From: Occallatibacter sp.
GTDB lineage: Bacteria > Acidobacteriota > Terriglobia > Terriglobales > Acidobacteriaceae
Direction: 5' to 3'
DNA: 43,259 nt
Assembly (NCBI GenBank): GCA_031296305.1
Contig: JARLFZ010000024.1
Coordinates: 1 to 43,259 of the forward strand
Shown here: one piece after another, positions 35,112 to 42,996 of the stretch
How the letters are laid out: each line of letters starts with the position of its first letter
How positions within the stretch are numbered: position 1 is the stretch's first letter
The notes under the pieces: model-generated
The model's database searches: none
The model's input: only the letters and a program-made list of their open reading frames with translations
Told to the model about the DNA's origin: nothing
Program-made: the position numbers and the translations under genes

Positions 35112-35731
35112 CGTGTCCCTCTCAACTCCGCGCGCACTCGGCCCAGGGCCCGCGATAGGTGCGCTTTCACGGTACCCTCGCTCAGTCCGGTGACTGCGGC
35201 AATTTCACTTAACTCCCGCTCTTCCACGTAGCGCAGCAAAAACACCGTTCGCTGCCGCTCGCTCAGGCCTTTCACCGCCTGCCAAACCTGCGCCACCTGC
35301 TCCTTCGCCAGCATCTGCTGCTCTGCGCTGCGTTCCCCGTTGGGCAGCCATTCGCTAGCCTCGTCCAGGTCTACGGCGTTGGTCCTGGTCTGCCGCCAGA
35401 ACTGCATCCGGCGGTTACGCCAGTGGTCCTTCTGCAGGTTGATGGCGATCCGCATCAGCCAGGTCATCGCACTCGAGTCGCCGCGGAAATGACTCCAATT
35501 CCGGTGCGCTTTCAGGAAGCATTCCTGCGTAAGCGTCTCTGCCAGATCCACGTCGCGCAGCGACGCCAGCAGAAACCGGAATATCTGCGGCCGGTGACTC
35601 TCCACGATCCGGGCAAATTCCTGCGCAGCAATGTCTTCCGCCGAGTCCGCGGACAACGGCTCCAATGCTGTGCCGGCTGCCATCACTTTGGTAGACGCCC
35701 CCCTGCCGCGCAAGTTTACAGCCCTCCCCAT
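35108..35731 (-). CDS. ECF RNA polymerase sigma factor
   Basis: A 207-residue sigma-70 family protein with region 2 (FRFLLASLRDVDLAETLTQE, then MTWLMRIAINLQKDHWRNRR) and region 4 (LSERQRTVFLLRYVEERELS, then GLSEGTVKAHLSRALGRV helix-turn-helix). Length is normal for ECF factors. Two starts are possible: ATG 35731 and ATG 35683; neither has a strong ribosome site. It is the first gene of the sigma, anti-sigma, periplasmic sensor set and probably controls that set. Confidence 0.93.
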   Translation of the reverse strand: MGRAVNLRGRGASTKVMAAGTALEPLSADSAEDIAAQEFARIVESHRPQIFRFLLASLRDVDLAETLTQECFLKAHRNWSHFRGDSSAMTWLMRIAINLQKDHWRNRRMQFWRQTRTNAVDLDEASEWLPNGERSAEQQMLAKEQVAQVWQAVKGLSERQRTVFLLRYVEERELSEIAAVTGLSEGTVKAHLSRALGRVRAELRGTR

Positions 35732-35858
35732 TCATTTTCGCGCCGATTCCGCGCCCAGTATAGGCGGACAATCGCCAGTCGCTTGAGTTCAAGACCCTGC
35801 TTTTCACGGATTGTGGCCACTTCGGGGCTTCCCCCGGCACACTTGGCGATGGCAGCGA

Positions 35859-35864
35859 TATAAT
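35859..35864 (+). promoter_or_regulatory. Promoter -10 box of the Gfo/Idh gene
   Basis: A perfect TATAAT, about 38 bases between the expected start of transcription and ATG 35909, leaving room for the GGAG ribosome site. No good -35 is seen. Confidence 0.5.
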
Positions 35865-35908
35865 TTGGGCGTCAACCAAAGCACTTAGAAAGAGAATCGG
35901 AGATTAAG

Positions 35909-37231
35909 ATGATTTCGCGCCGACAATTCGTGAACGGCTTGGCCGCCGGTATGGCAGGCTCGGCATTTGCATCTACCGCAAGAAGTTATGCGCAGATCCT
36001 CGGCGCCAACGACCGCCTGAACTTCGCCATCAACGGCCTCAACGGCCGAGGCTACGCGCATCTCTCGGCACTCAAGGCCAATAGCAAGACCGCCCGTGTT
36101 GCTTACGTCTGCGACGTCGACTCCGGCGTCCTGGCCAAGTTTGCGGCCAAGGCAGAGCAGGTGCTCGGCTACGCTCCGAAGGCCGAGGGCGATTTCCGCC
36201 GCATGCTCGAATCCAAAGAGGTCGATGTCATTACCGTAGCCACGCCCGACCATTGGCACACGCCCATGGCCGTGCTCGGCCTGAAGGCCGCCAAGCATGT
36301 GTATGTAGAAAAGCCCTCCAGCCAGAATCCCCGCGAGGGCGAGCTCCTGGTGGCTGCCCAGAAGAAATACGGCAAGCTCGTCCAGGTCGGCGATCAACAG
36401 CGCTCGGCGGATTACACCATCAAAATGATCCAGAAGATCCACGACGGGTACATTGGCGACGCCTACATGGCCAAAGCCTGGTACGCCAACACGCGAGGCG
36501 CTACGTTCTACGGCAAGACTGCCGCGCCTGTTCCGTCTACGCTCAATTGGGACTTGTGGCAGGGCCCCGCGCCACGCAGCGAGTACAGGGAGAATATTCA
36601 TCCATACAACTGGCACTGGTTGCGCCGCTACGGAACCGGCGAAACCCTCAACAACGGAACCCATGAAGTGGATGTATGCCGCTGGGCGCTCAACGCCGAA
36701 TATCCCCACGCCGTTACCGCATCTGGTGGCAACTACAACTTCAAGGACGACTGGGAATTCTACGATACGCTCATCACCAATTTCGAATACGAGGGCAAGA
36801 CTCTCTCCTGGGAGGGCCGCAGCCGACAGGGCATGCGGCTCTACGACCGCGACCGCGGCTCGGTCATCTACGGGACCAAGGGCTCGGTAGTCATCGACCG
36901 CGGCGGATACGATGTCTACGACTGGAAGGGCAAGCAGATCGACCAGTACCGCACCGGCACCCATACCGAGACCGCGGACACCATCGGCGCCGATAACATG
37001 ACCGATGCCCACTTCGCCAACCTCATTGCGGCCATTCGCGGCGAGGCGAAGCTGAATTCGCCCATCCCGGTCGCCAATGTCACCGTGACCATGCTTCTGC
37101 TCTCGAACATCGCCTGGTTCGTCAATCGCAAGCTGAACATCGATCCTGAAACCGCGCACATCCTCGGCGATTCCGAAGCCATGAAGTACTGGAGCCGGAC
37201 TTACGAAAAGGGCTGGGAAGTGACGGTGTAG
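35909..37231 (+). CDS. Tat-exported Gfo/Idh/MocA-family oxidoreductase
   Basis: A 440-residue protein with a Tat signal (ISRRQFVNGLAAGMAGSAFA), then the NAD(P)-binding Rossmann domain (FAINGLNGRGYAH, VAYVCDVD), the family motif VYVEKPSSQNP (EKP with catalytic Lys) and the C-terminal beta-sheet domain with ETLNNGTHEVDVCRWAL (His and Asp). Exported members keep their cofactor bound. They often act on glycosides in Bacteroidota, Planctomycetes and Acidobacteriota, but the substrate is not readable. Eighteen bases separate it from the aldo/keto reductase, so the two form an operon and may work on the same sugar. Confidence 0.9.
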   Translation: MISRRQFVNGLAAGMAGSAFASTARSYAQILGANDRLNFAINGLNGRGYAHLSALKANSKTARVAYVCDVDSGVLAKFAAKAEQVLGYAPKAEGDFRRMLESKEVDVITVATPDHWHTPMAVLGLKAAKHVYVEKPSSQNPREGELLVAAQKKYGKLVQVGDQQRSADYTIKMIQKIHDGYIGDAYMAKAWYANTRGATFYGKTAAPVPSTLNWDLWQGPAPRSEYRENIHPYNWHWLRRYGTGETLNNGTHEVDVCRWALNAEYPHAVTASGGNYNFKDDWEFYDTLITNFEYEGKTLSWEGRSRQGMRLYDRDRGSVIYGTKGSVVIDRGGYDVYDWKGKQIDQYRTGTHTETADTIGADNMTDAHFANLIAAIRGEAKLNSPIPVANVTVTMLLLSNIAWFVNRKLNIDPETAHILGDSEAMKYWSRTYEKGWEVTV

Positions 37232-37249
37232 CAGCTCGGGAGAAATGCG

Positions 37250-38140
37250 ATGCAAGGCGTTACTGACATACTGCCCGCCGCGCAATCGGGAACCATTACT
37301 CTGGGCGGCGACCTGACGGTGAACCGCGTGGGTTTCGGCGCCATGCGCATCACCGGCAAGGGAATCTGGGGCCTTCCTGACGACGTTCCCGGTGCCCTTG
37401 CCACACTGCGCCGCGCCGTGGAGCTCGGCGTCAACTTTATTGACACTGCCGACTCCTACGGCCCCAACGTCTCAGAGGAGTTGATCGCCGAGGCGCTGTG
37501 GCCTTATCCGGCGGGTCTCGTGATCACCACCAAGGCCGGTTGGGTGCGCCACGGTCCGGGGGTCTGGCAGCACAACGCCTCGCCGGCGCATATTGAGGAA
37601 GCTGTCGAAGGCAGCCTGAAACGCCTGCGTCTTGAGCGCATCGACGTGTACCAGCTCCACGTCCCGGACCCCGCCGTCTCCTTCGACGCCTCCATGGAAG
37701 CCCTCGCGCGGCTTCAGCAGCAGGGCAAGATTCGCCACGTCGGTTTGTCCAATGTGACTCTGGAGCACATCCAAAGGGCTAGAAAAATCGTTCCCATCGT
37801 GAGTGTGCAAAACCGCTACAGCTTTTCCGATCGCGAGTGGGATTTCGTGCTCGATTATTGCGCGGCCAACGGCATCGCCTTCCTGCCCTGGGGGCCCATG
37901 GCGCAGGGGCGCAAAGCCAATAATGTGGTGGAAAAGATTGCCGCCGCGCGCCAGGTCTCGACGGCCGTGGTTTCTCTGGCGTGGCTTTTGCACCGTTCGC
38001 CGGTCATTTTGCCCATCCCCGGCACCGGCAATGTGAAGCATCTTGAAGAGAACGTGAGTGCCGCGGGTTTCCGGCTGAGCGATGCGGAGTTTGCCGAGCT
38101 GGCCGCCGTGGCGCCGAAGCCATATTGGCTGCGCGCCTGA
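37250..38140 (+). CDS. Aldo/keto reductase
   Basis: A 296-residue (alpha/beta)8 NADPH-dependent oxidoreductase. The catalytic tetrad is visible: Asp and Tyr in FIDTADSYGP, Lys in VITTKAGW and His in VYQLHVPD. The late cofactor-phosphate strand ILPIPGTGNVKHLEENV is also there. No signal peptide, so it is cytoplasmic, unlike its Tat-exported partner upstream. GGGAG precedes the ATG. Substrate unknown. Confidence 0.93.
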   Translation: MQGVTDILPAAQSGTITLGGDLTVNRVGFGAMRITGKGIWGLPDDVPGALATLRRAVELGVNFIDTADSYGPNVSEELIAEALWPYPAGLVITTKAGWVRHGPGVWQHNASPAHIEEAVEGSLKRLRLERIDVYQLHVPDPAVSFDASMEALARLQQQGKIRHVGLSNVTLEHIQRARKIVPIVSVQNRYSFSDREWDFVLDYCAANGIAFLPWGPMAQGRKANNVVEKIAAARQVSTAVVSLAWLLHRSPVILPIPGTGNVKHLEENVSAAGFRLSDAEFAELAAVAPKPYWLRA

Positions 38141-38167
38141 GTCTGTATCAACCATCGGGAGGCTCCG

Positions 38168-38719
38168 ATGTGGAGAAAGTTCCTGATCACGGCGATGGTC
38201 CTGGTGGGCGCCCTCAGTCCAGCGGCAGCACGCAATAAACACCCGCACTATCTCTTCACTTTACCGGACGGATTCATCGGTTGGATCCAGGTCGTCTTCA
38301 ATGATCCGCAGGCAGCGGAGTTGCCATGGAATGGAGACGGTTGCGACATGAGAATCCCAGAGAGTGGAGTGCTTCGAACCTCGAGTTTGCGCGTTCACCA
38401 TTTCGCGGCGGACGAGTTCTATTACAGGATCTCCGATGCGGACAGGAAGACGAAGCTTCTGCCCGTCCCATCGGGATACGTGCTTTCCGGCGACAGTGAC
38501 GGCGGCTTCGGTGTAATGGATACTGGCGGAAAAGGGAAGGGGTACTCGTGGTTTATCTTTATCGGCCCGCCGGAAATACGTGCCAGAATCCCGCTTGCAG
38601 ACTGGGGCAAAGTCGTTGAAGAATATGCGCGGACCCATAACGGCAGCAAACGGGTCGAAGCGCCGGATGCGTACCCTACGCCCGGGAGAATGGCCCCGCC
38701 AGCTTTACCGGCTCGATAG
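38168..38719 (+). CDS. Exported protein of unknown function (DUF6843-like)
   Basis: A 183-residue protein with a signal peptide (FLITAMVLVGALSPAAA) and one domain (YLFTLPDGFIGWIQVVF, then MRIPESGVLRTSS and GYSWFIFIGPPE). This pattern resembles the small exported domain DUF6843, as I recall it; the match is not certain. GGGAGG lies before the ATG, 27 bases after the aldo/keto reductase stop. It may be the third gene of that transcript. A Pro-rich tail ends the protein. Confidence 0.65.
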   Translation: MWRKFLITAMVLVGALSPAAARNKHPHYLFTLPDGFIGWIQVVFNDPQAAELPWNGDGCDMRIPESGVLRTSSLRVHHFAADEFYYRISDADRKTKLLPVPSGYVLSGDSDGGFGVMDTGGKGKGYSWFIFIGPPEIRARIPLADWGKVVEEYARTHNGSKRVEAPDAYPTPGRMAPPALPAR

Positions 38720-38934
38720 ATTTCCAGGGAATATCAACTAAAGCCCGCACTGGAGCGGAGATTCTATTCGCAGTTTTACCGATGCCTGTGTTGAAGGCGA
38801 ACGCTGCCGGCCTGTCTCCGCTTCCCGCTTCATTACGAAAGTCTCGGAATCATCTAATTCTCCTTCAAGCGGCAGATGCGCGCGCCGATAGCGAAAGTGT
38901 ACTCACACCAACTTGTATCTCTGTGGAAGGTGAT

Positions 38935-40059
38935 ATGCGACTTCGCTTAATTTGTGCATTGCTGGTTCTGGTTGGACTATCCGGTTGCGGAAACCCACTG
39001 GCCTCTACGTCCACCTCGACGTCAACCCCCTCCGTGCAAACACGCACATATAACGGGACAGCATCGGTGGGCGATTTCCTGACCATCACCCTCAATACCA
39101 CCGCGCTGACGATGACTTACAACAACCTCTCCAACGGCGACACTGGCACGTTTCCGTACTCGGTCAACGCCAATGGCAGCTATGCACTCAGCGACCCGAA
39201 TGGAAATCTGCTCTCGGCGTACGAAATTCCGGGGTATGCGCTGCTGATTCAGGCGGCCAAGGCGGGACCAAACCACAACACGCCAGCCGTGATTACGGCG
39301 GTGGAAACCGGCCCGATCTCGTTGAGCACGTTCACTGGCAAAAGCTACAACTACATGCAATTCCGCACTGCAGCGGGCGGGCTGGAAGTGGGTTCTGTGA
39401 CCGTTGGTGCGACATCCGGCACGAACTCCTCGTACTGGCCCTATGGCTCCTTCAACCAGAACTCCGGCGGCGCCTTTAACGGCGGCACACTGGACTTCAG
39501 CCAGATGACGGAGGCCACTTCCGGAACCTATATGTACGAGCCGGATGCGGGCGGCGGAACCGGCGATGACTATGTCTTCGGTACAGCGGGCGGTTTCTTC
39601 ATTGTGGATTCGCCCAACGGGTCGATCATCGGCCTGCCCAAGGCGGCATCTTCGGCCTTCGATCCAACAGTCGCGGGAACCTACAGCGGCATCTTCTACA
39701 CCAAGGCCAATGCGCAGACGGGCGTTAACAATGTGGAGACCGGCAAAGCGTCAACGAGTCAGGCTACGATTGTCGTGACTGCCGCAGCCAACATTACTGT
39801 CACCGATTCATCGGGTAACACGATCATCAATGCCACGCTGACTCCGGTGGCCAATTCCAGCTTCTTATACGGCAGTGCGGGCCAACTGACGGACCCTTGC
39901 AATGGATTGTTCGCCTTCCGTGCGGTGACCGGCACTTACGAGCATGATGTCTTTGTCACCTTCGTGGGCAACTCGGTGGTCTTTGCGAAATTCAACGCCA
40001 ACCTGCCCTGGACGCAGTCCAGCGGTTACAGCTATTGGTACGGAGTGGGATTGAAATAG
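38935..40059 (+). CDS. Lipoprotein of unknown function
   Basis: A 374-residue protein with a lipoprotein signal (LICALLVLVGLSGCGNP; lipobox LSGC) and a Ser/Thr linker. The rest is beta-rich and low in charged residues, with many Gly/Asn/Thr turns (FNQNSGGAFNGGTLDF, AGGGTGDDYVFGTAGG). I do not recognise a family. ATG 38935 follows GAAGG; the frame is open from 38782, but only this start gives a proper signal. A hairpin terminator follows at 40086. Confidence 0.65.
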   Translation: MRLRLICALLVLVGLSGCGNPLASTSTSTSTPSVQTRTYNGTASVGDFLTITLNTTALTMTYNNLSNGDTGTFPYSVNANGSYALSDPNGNLLSAYEIPGYALLIQAAKAGPNHNTPAVITAVETGPISLSTFTGKSYNYMQFRTAAGGLEVGSVTVGATSGTNSSYWPYGSFNQNSGGAFNGGTLDFSQMTEATSGTYMYEPDAGGGTGDDYVFGTAGGFFIVDSPNGSIIGLPKAASSAFDPTVAGTYSGIFYTKANAQTGVNNVETGKASTSQATIVVTAAANITVTDSSGNTIINATLTPVANSSFLYGSAGQLTDPCNGLFAFRAVTGTYEHDVFVTFVGNSVVFAKFNANLPWTQSSGYSYWYGVGLK

Positions 40060-40085
40060 ATAGAGCTTAAGGTTCCAGTCGGCAG

Positions 40086-40128
40086 GCCCGTCCTGCGCCC
40101 GAATGGCGCGGACGGGCTTCGCCATTTT
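40086..40128 (+). terminator. Rho-independent terminator after the lipoprotein gene
   Basis: GCCCGTCC-T-GCGCC (40086-40099), loop CGAAT, GGCGC-GGACGGGC (40105-40117): a 13-pair stem with one bulged T, then TTCGCCATTTTT. Confidence 0.7.
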
Positions 40129-40164
40129 TGCGGGCCACTCAATGCGAGGCTGTGGTTTCTCAGG

Positions 40165-40500
40165 TCAGGGATGAGCTTTGAGATATTCCTGCACCGCCTT
40201 TGTGAGCGGCTCAAGATCGAGAACAATCGTGTCCCAGGCGATTTGAAGATCGATTTGAAAATAGTCGTGGATGGCACGATCGCGGAAACCGGCAATCTCC
40301 TTCCACGGAATGTCAATTGATGCCCGCACCGGCCCCGAGACTCTTTTTGCAAACTCGCCGATGAGTGCTAGTTGCAGGATTACCGCACTCTGTGTTTTTC
40401 GATCTTTCAGGAACGCGGCATTATCCATACCGTCGACAAATTCGCGAATCTTGTCTGCGGCGTCGAGAATCTGCGCGAGATAGACCCGCTCATCCTTCAT
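40165..40500 (-). CDS. hepT: HepT-like RNase toxin (DUF86)
   Basis: A 111-residue helical protein of the HepT/HEPN family. The RX4HXY active-site motif is seen in FRDRAIHDYF (Arg, His, Tyr all present). HepT is an RNase or tRNA-targeting toxin that is held inactive by AMP groups added to its Tyr by MntA. The start ATG 40500 lies inside the last codons of mntA (11-base overlap). A longer open frame upstream was not used because it would run further into mntA. Confidence 0.92.
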   Translation of the reverse strand: MKDERVYLAQILDAADKIREFVDGMDNAAFLKDRKTQSAVILQLALIGEFAKRVSGPVRASIDIPWKEIAGFRDRAIHDYFQIDLQIAWDTIVLDLEPLTKAVQEYLKAHP

Positions 40501-40777
40501 AAATGGTGGCCAGGTCGCGCGCGACATGTGGCTGAATGAACCTGCTCAGGCTTTGCTCTGTGACGACATCGACCTTCCTTCGCAGGGATGTCTCGAGGCT
40601 CTCGACGAGCTTCATATAGGCGACCATCCCGGTCGGACGGCCCAGGCGCACCAGAATGTCCACGTCGCTTCCCGGCCCGTCTTCACCGCGTGCGACGCTT
40701 CCGAACACAGCGGCATAGGTTACGCCGAACTGCGCAAATACAGGAGTCGTCCTGCGCTTGATTTCCTCAATGGTCAT
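40490..40777 (-). CDS. mntA: MntA-like nucleotidyltransferase antitoxin
   Basis: A 95-residue minimal nucleotidyltransferase with the GSX10DXD motif (FGSVARGEDGPGSDVDILV). MntA antitoxins adenylylate HepT. The third active-site Asp is probable in KVDVVTEQ. First gene of the pair, overlapping hepT by 11 bases. A good promoter (see 40784-40812) ends six bases before its ATG, so its mRNA is probably leaderless. Confidence 0.92.
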   Translation of the reverse strand: MTIEEIKRRTTPVFAQFGVTYAAVFGSVARGEDGPGSDVDILVRLGRPTGMVAYMKLVESLETSLRRKVDVVTEQSLSRFIQPHVARDLATIYEG

Positions 40778-40783
40778 GCCTCA

Positions 40784-40812
40784 GTTATACCCCCGCCTCG
40801 TGAAAAATCAAA
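40784..40812 (-). promoter_or_regulatory. Promoter of mntA-hepT, leaderless layout
   Basis: On the minus strand: TTGATT (40812-40807), 17-base spacer, TATAAC (40789-40784), then TGAGGC and ATG 40777. Both boxes and the spacing are good, and only six bases separate the -10 from the start codon. Confidence 0.65.
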
Positions 40813-40878
40813 AATGCGCCGCGCCGCCGAAGGCTCGCCGGCCCCGCACCTGATCCACACCTCGGGCCAACGGGTAGT

Positions 40879-40898
40879 GTCCTAACCCTGCGTTGCTG
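40879..40898 (+). repeat. Left terminal inverted repeat of the IS-like element
   Basis: GTCCTA, three variable bases (ACC), CTGCGTTGCTG. Pairs with 43240-43259. Confidence 0.7.
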
Positions 40899-40976
40899 AC
40901 TCGTTAGAGCAAGAGACTCGCTGACCCTTCCAGTTAGTTAGCAGCAAACCCGCCCACAACCAGAAAAGAGGACCAC

Positions 40977-41567
40977 ATGGAAAGCACCGAACAGAACCAG
41001 AAATTTACCCTTGACAGTTCCTTAAGGAATATGTACCTTACCTTAAGGAAAGAAGGATGTCTGCTTATGGCAATTGAGTTTGAGCACAAAGGCGTAAAGT
41101 ATCGCACGGATTCTGTCCAAGAGGCTGTAAGCCTCCAAGCCGGTCTAACGCAGTACGACTTCGTTGTCGGCTCGCATGGATCAGAGAACACGCCGCGCGT
41201 ATGGACCGCTGATTTAGCAATGGACCTGTTAAACAACATCGGCGAACTGCAAAAGAAATTTCTCGCCGCGTTATCTAACGGGGCCAACCTGAGCAGTAGC
41301 TCTCTGGTAGAAGTGATTGGCGTCGAGTCTGAAATCGCATTGGCAGGAGTGATAAGTGGCCTGTCAAAACAACTCAGAAAAATGTCAGCCAATTCAGCCA
41401 GCCTCTACAGCGTCGAAGTTGTATGGAAGGGAAAAGGGAAGACACGATTTTTCAAGTTGTCTTCCGACTTCCGCGACACGCTCATCGAACTCGGATGGCC
41501 TGAAGCCTGGCAGACAGGAAAGGGAAAAGATGAAACCGCCCCCACCAAAAAGCGGGTCATACTATGA
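40977..41567 (+). CDS. Unknown passenger gene of the IS-like element
   Basis: A 196-residue soluble protein I do not recognise. It is mixed alpha/beta, with VKYRTDSVQEAVSLQAGL, a helical middle (WTADLAMDLLNNIGELQKKF) and a basic end (KDETAPTKKRVIL). Two starts are supported: ATG 40977 with GAGG six bases upstream, and ATG 41067 (MAIEFEHKGVKY) with AGAAGG ten bases upstream. Twin CCTTAAGG palindromes and a TTGACA lie between the two starts, which favours a second, regulated transcript for the shorter form. Lower GC than its surroundings points to transfer. Confidence 0.6.
   Translation: MESTEQNQKFTLDSSLRNMYLTLRKEGCLLMAIEFEHKGVKYRTDSVQEAVSLQAGLTQYDFVVGSHGSENTPRVWTADLAMDLLNNIGELQKKFLAALSNGANLSSSSLVEVIGVESEIALAGVISGLSKQLRKMSANSASLYSVEVVWKGKGKTRFFKLSSDFRDTLIELGWPEAWQTGKGKDETAPTKKRVIL
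41011..41048. promoter_or_regulatory. TTGACA plus twin CCTTAAGG palindromes
   Basis: TTGACA at 41011-41016, then TTCCTTAAGGAA (41018-41029) and a second CCTTAAGG at 41041-41048. The centres are 21 bases apart, two helical turns, so two dimers would bind on one face. The site lies inside the longer reading of the 196-residue gene and just before its second start. Confidence 0.5.
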
Positions 41568-41581
41568 CCACAAATAACGAA

Positions 41582-41611
41582 GCCCTCTAGAGATTCGCGT
41601 CTCTAAAGGGC
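41582..41611. terminator. Hairpin after the passenger gene
   Basis: GCCCTCTAGAGA (41582-41593), loop TTCGCG, TCTCTAAAGGGC (41600-41611), one mismatch. No T tract on the plus strand; on the minus strand it is followed by TTCGTTATTTG. It could act as a terminator, more likely for minus-strand transcription. Confidence 0.45.
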
Positions 41612-41629
41612 CTCAGAAACCACAACCAC

Positions 41630-41674
41630 GGCAAGCCGTAATCGCAGCCTCGCAGCAATGATTATCGGCTTGCC
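41630..41674. repeat. Stem-loop just upstream of the transposase
   Basis: GGCAAGCCGTAATC (41630-41643) pairs with GATTATCGGCTTGCC (41660-41674) with one bulge and a 16-base loop. It ends 26 bases before the transposase ATG, so it could limit readthrough or translation of the transposase. Confidence 0.5.
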
Positions 41675-41700
41675 TTCACCGAAAGGTCAAGGTAAATCCG

Positions 41701-42645
41701 ATGACGTGCCATAACTGCAAGTGCGCCTGTAAACGATTCGGGAAGCACAGGAACGGGTTGCAGCGGTTCCGCTGCCGCCAATGCAAAAAGACATTCACAG
41801 AGGAACACGAAAAACCGCTCGACGAGATGCGGCTGCCGCCGGATCGTGCCGTTGCCGTCCTGCAATTGCTTCTAGAAGGGATGAGCGTACGCAGCATAGA
41901 ACGAGTAACCGACATCCACCGCGATACGATTCTGAAACTGCTTGTACTAGCCGGGGAACGCTGCCAACGGTTAATGCAGGAGCGAATCCAAAACCTCGAT
42001 GTACAAGACGTGCAAGCGGATGAAATTTGGGGCTACGTGTTCAAGAAAGAGGGCCACAAATGGGAGCACGAGAAAGAGACAGAGGGAATCGGAGACGCTT
42101 ATTGCTTCGTGGGGATCGAGCGAGAGACGAAACTGGTACTGGCGTGGCATCTCGGCAAAAGGGACGCGTTAAATACGGACAAATTCGTTTATAAACTGGC
42201 CCTGGCAACCAGCCAGCAAAGGTATCAACTAACCACAGATGGATGGAAGGCTTACGTGCGGGCCGTCGAGATGTTTCTAGGTGGAAGAGTTCACTTCGCG
42301 CAACTGGTCAAAGTGTACGGCGCAAATCGAGAAGGAGAACAACGGTATTCCCCGGCTGAGGTTGTGGATGCTGTCCCATGTATCGTAAGCGGAAACCCGG
42401 ACAGAGAGAAAATTTGCACAAGTCACGTCGAGAGGCAAAACCTCTCGATTCGCATGGGAATGCGTCGCATGACTCGACTCACAAATGGCTTTAGCAAGAA
42501 ATGGGAAAACCTAGAAGCAGCATACGCCGTGTGGTTCGCTTATTACAATTTCTGCCGCAGGCATCAGACTCTGAGAGTCACCCCGGCGATGGAACAGGGA
42601 TTGACGGATCACCAGTGGACAGTAGGCGAGCTGGTGGGAATATGA
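41701..42645 (+). CDS. IS1-family-like transposase, single ORF
   Basis: A 314-residue DDE transposase. N-terminal zinc finger (CHNCKCACKRFG, FRCRQCKKTF), a helix-turn-helix (GMSVRSIERVTDIHRDTIL), then DDE residues: Asp in VQADEIWGYV, Asp in QLTTDGWKAYV and Glu in SHVERQNLSIRM, and the ending YYNFCRRHQTLRVTPAM. This is like single-ORF members of the IS1 family, which lack the usual InsA-InsB frameshift. The ORF is intact, so the element may still move. AAGG lies nine bases before the ATG. Confidence 0.9.
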   Translation: MTCHNCKCACKRFGKHRNGLQRFRCRQCKKTFTEEHEKPLDEMRLPPDRAVAVLQLLLEGMSVRSIERVTDIHRDTILKLLVLAGERCQRLMQERIQNLDVQDVQADEIWGYVFKKEGHKWEHEKETEGIGDAYCFVGIERETKLVLAWHLGKRDALNTDKFVYKLALATSQQRYQLTTDGWKAYVRAVEMFLGGRVHFAQLVKVYGANREGEQRYSPAEVVDAVPCIVSGNPDREKICTSHVERQNLSIRMGMRRMTRLTNGFSKKWENLEAAYAVWFAYYNFCRRHQTLRVTPAMEQGLTDHQWTVGELVGI

Positions 42646-42875
42646 TGGGCAGCACGATGCTTCACTACTATTGGTCAGTTATCTGCAAGACGAAAGGCTG
42701 TGGTACCCGCCATCTGTTGTCGTACATCGGAACCAATTCAACCTTTACGTCTAAGCCTGTGACGATTCAGATTCAATGCCTTGATTGCGGTCAGACTCAT
42801 TTATACCTGGACCGGGAACTGAAACTGTATCCGTCTGGGAGTCCTCCGGTGGAGGGATTTGAACCCAAGTTCTAA
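42642..42875 (+). CDS. Small zinc-ribbon-like protein, overlapping the transposase stop
   Basis: A 77-residue protein starting at ATG 42642 (or 42645), which overlaps the transposase TGA as ATGATGA, so it is translationally coupled. Two Cys pairs, CKTKGC (Cx4C) and CLDCG (CxxC), about 30 residues apart could hold one zinc ion. The C-terminus (SGSPPVEGFEPKF) is encoded by sequence that looks like part of a tRNA T-arm read in antisense, so the last residues may be secondary. Function unknown; a transposition accessory or a simple passenger are both possible. Confidence 0.55.
   Translation: MMGSTMLHYYWSVICKTKGCGTRHLLSYIGTNSTFTSKPVTIQIQCLDCGQTHLYLDRELKLYPSGSPPVEGFEPKF
42847..42875 (-). other. 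tRNA/tmRNA 3'-end-like remnant
   Basis: On the minus strand the sequence reads GGGTTCAAATCCCTCCACC, like a T-arm and acceptor 3' end. Only a 3-pair T stem forms and no matching 5' acceptor half lies upstream, so it is at most a fragment. Confidence 0.35.
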
Positions 42876-42996
42876 CCATCGGTCCCATCGAAATTACACG
42901 ACATCGATTGAAAAGCGTGCGCGATTCAGATTTAGTATGCTCTTGCATTTCGATACACTCCATGCGATGATTCGCTTGGTTACATCGGACCGGAGA

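Noticed and set aside
35885-37285. Long minus-strand frame (466 codons) opposite the Gfo/Idh gene
   Set aside because: It is antisense to a gene with clear family motifs and has the repetitive Val/Gly/Asp make-up of a GC-rich shadow frame.
42847-42920. A complete tRNA gene on the minus strand
   Set aside because: No anticodon arm, D arm or matching acceptor half; only a T-loop-like piece is seen.
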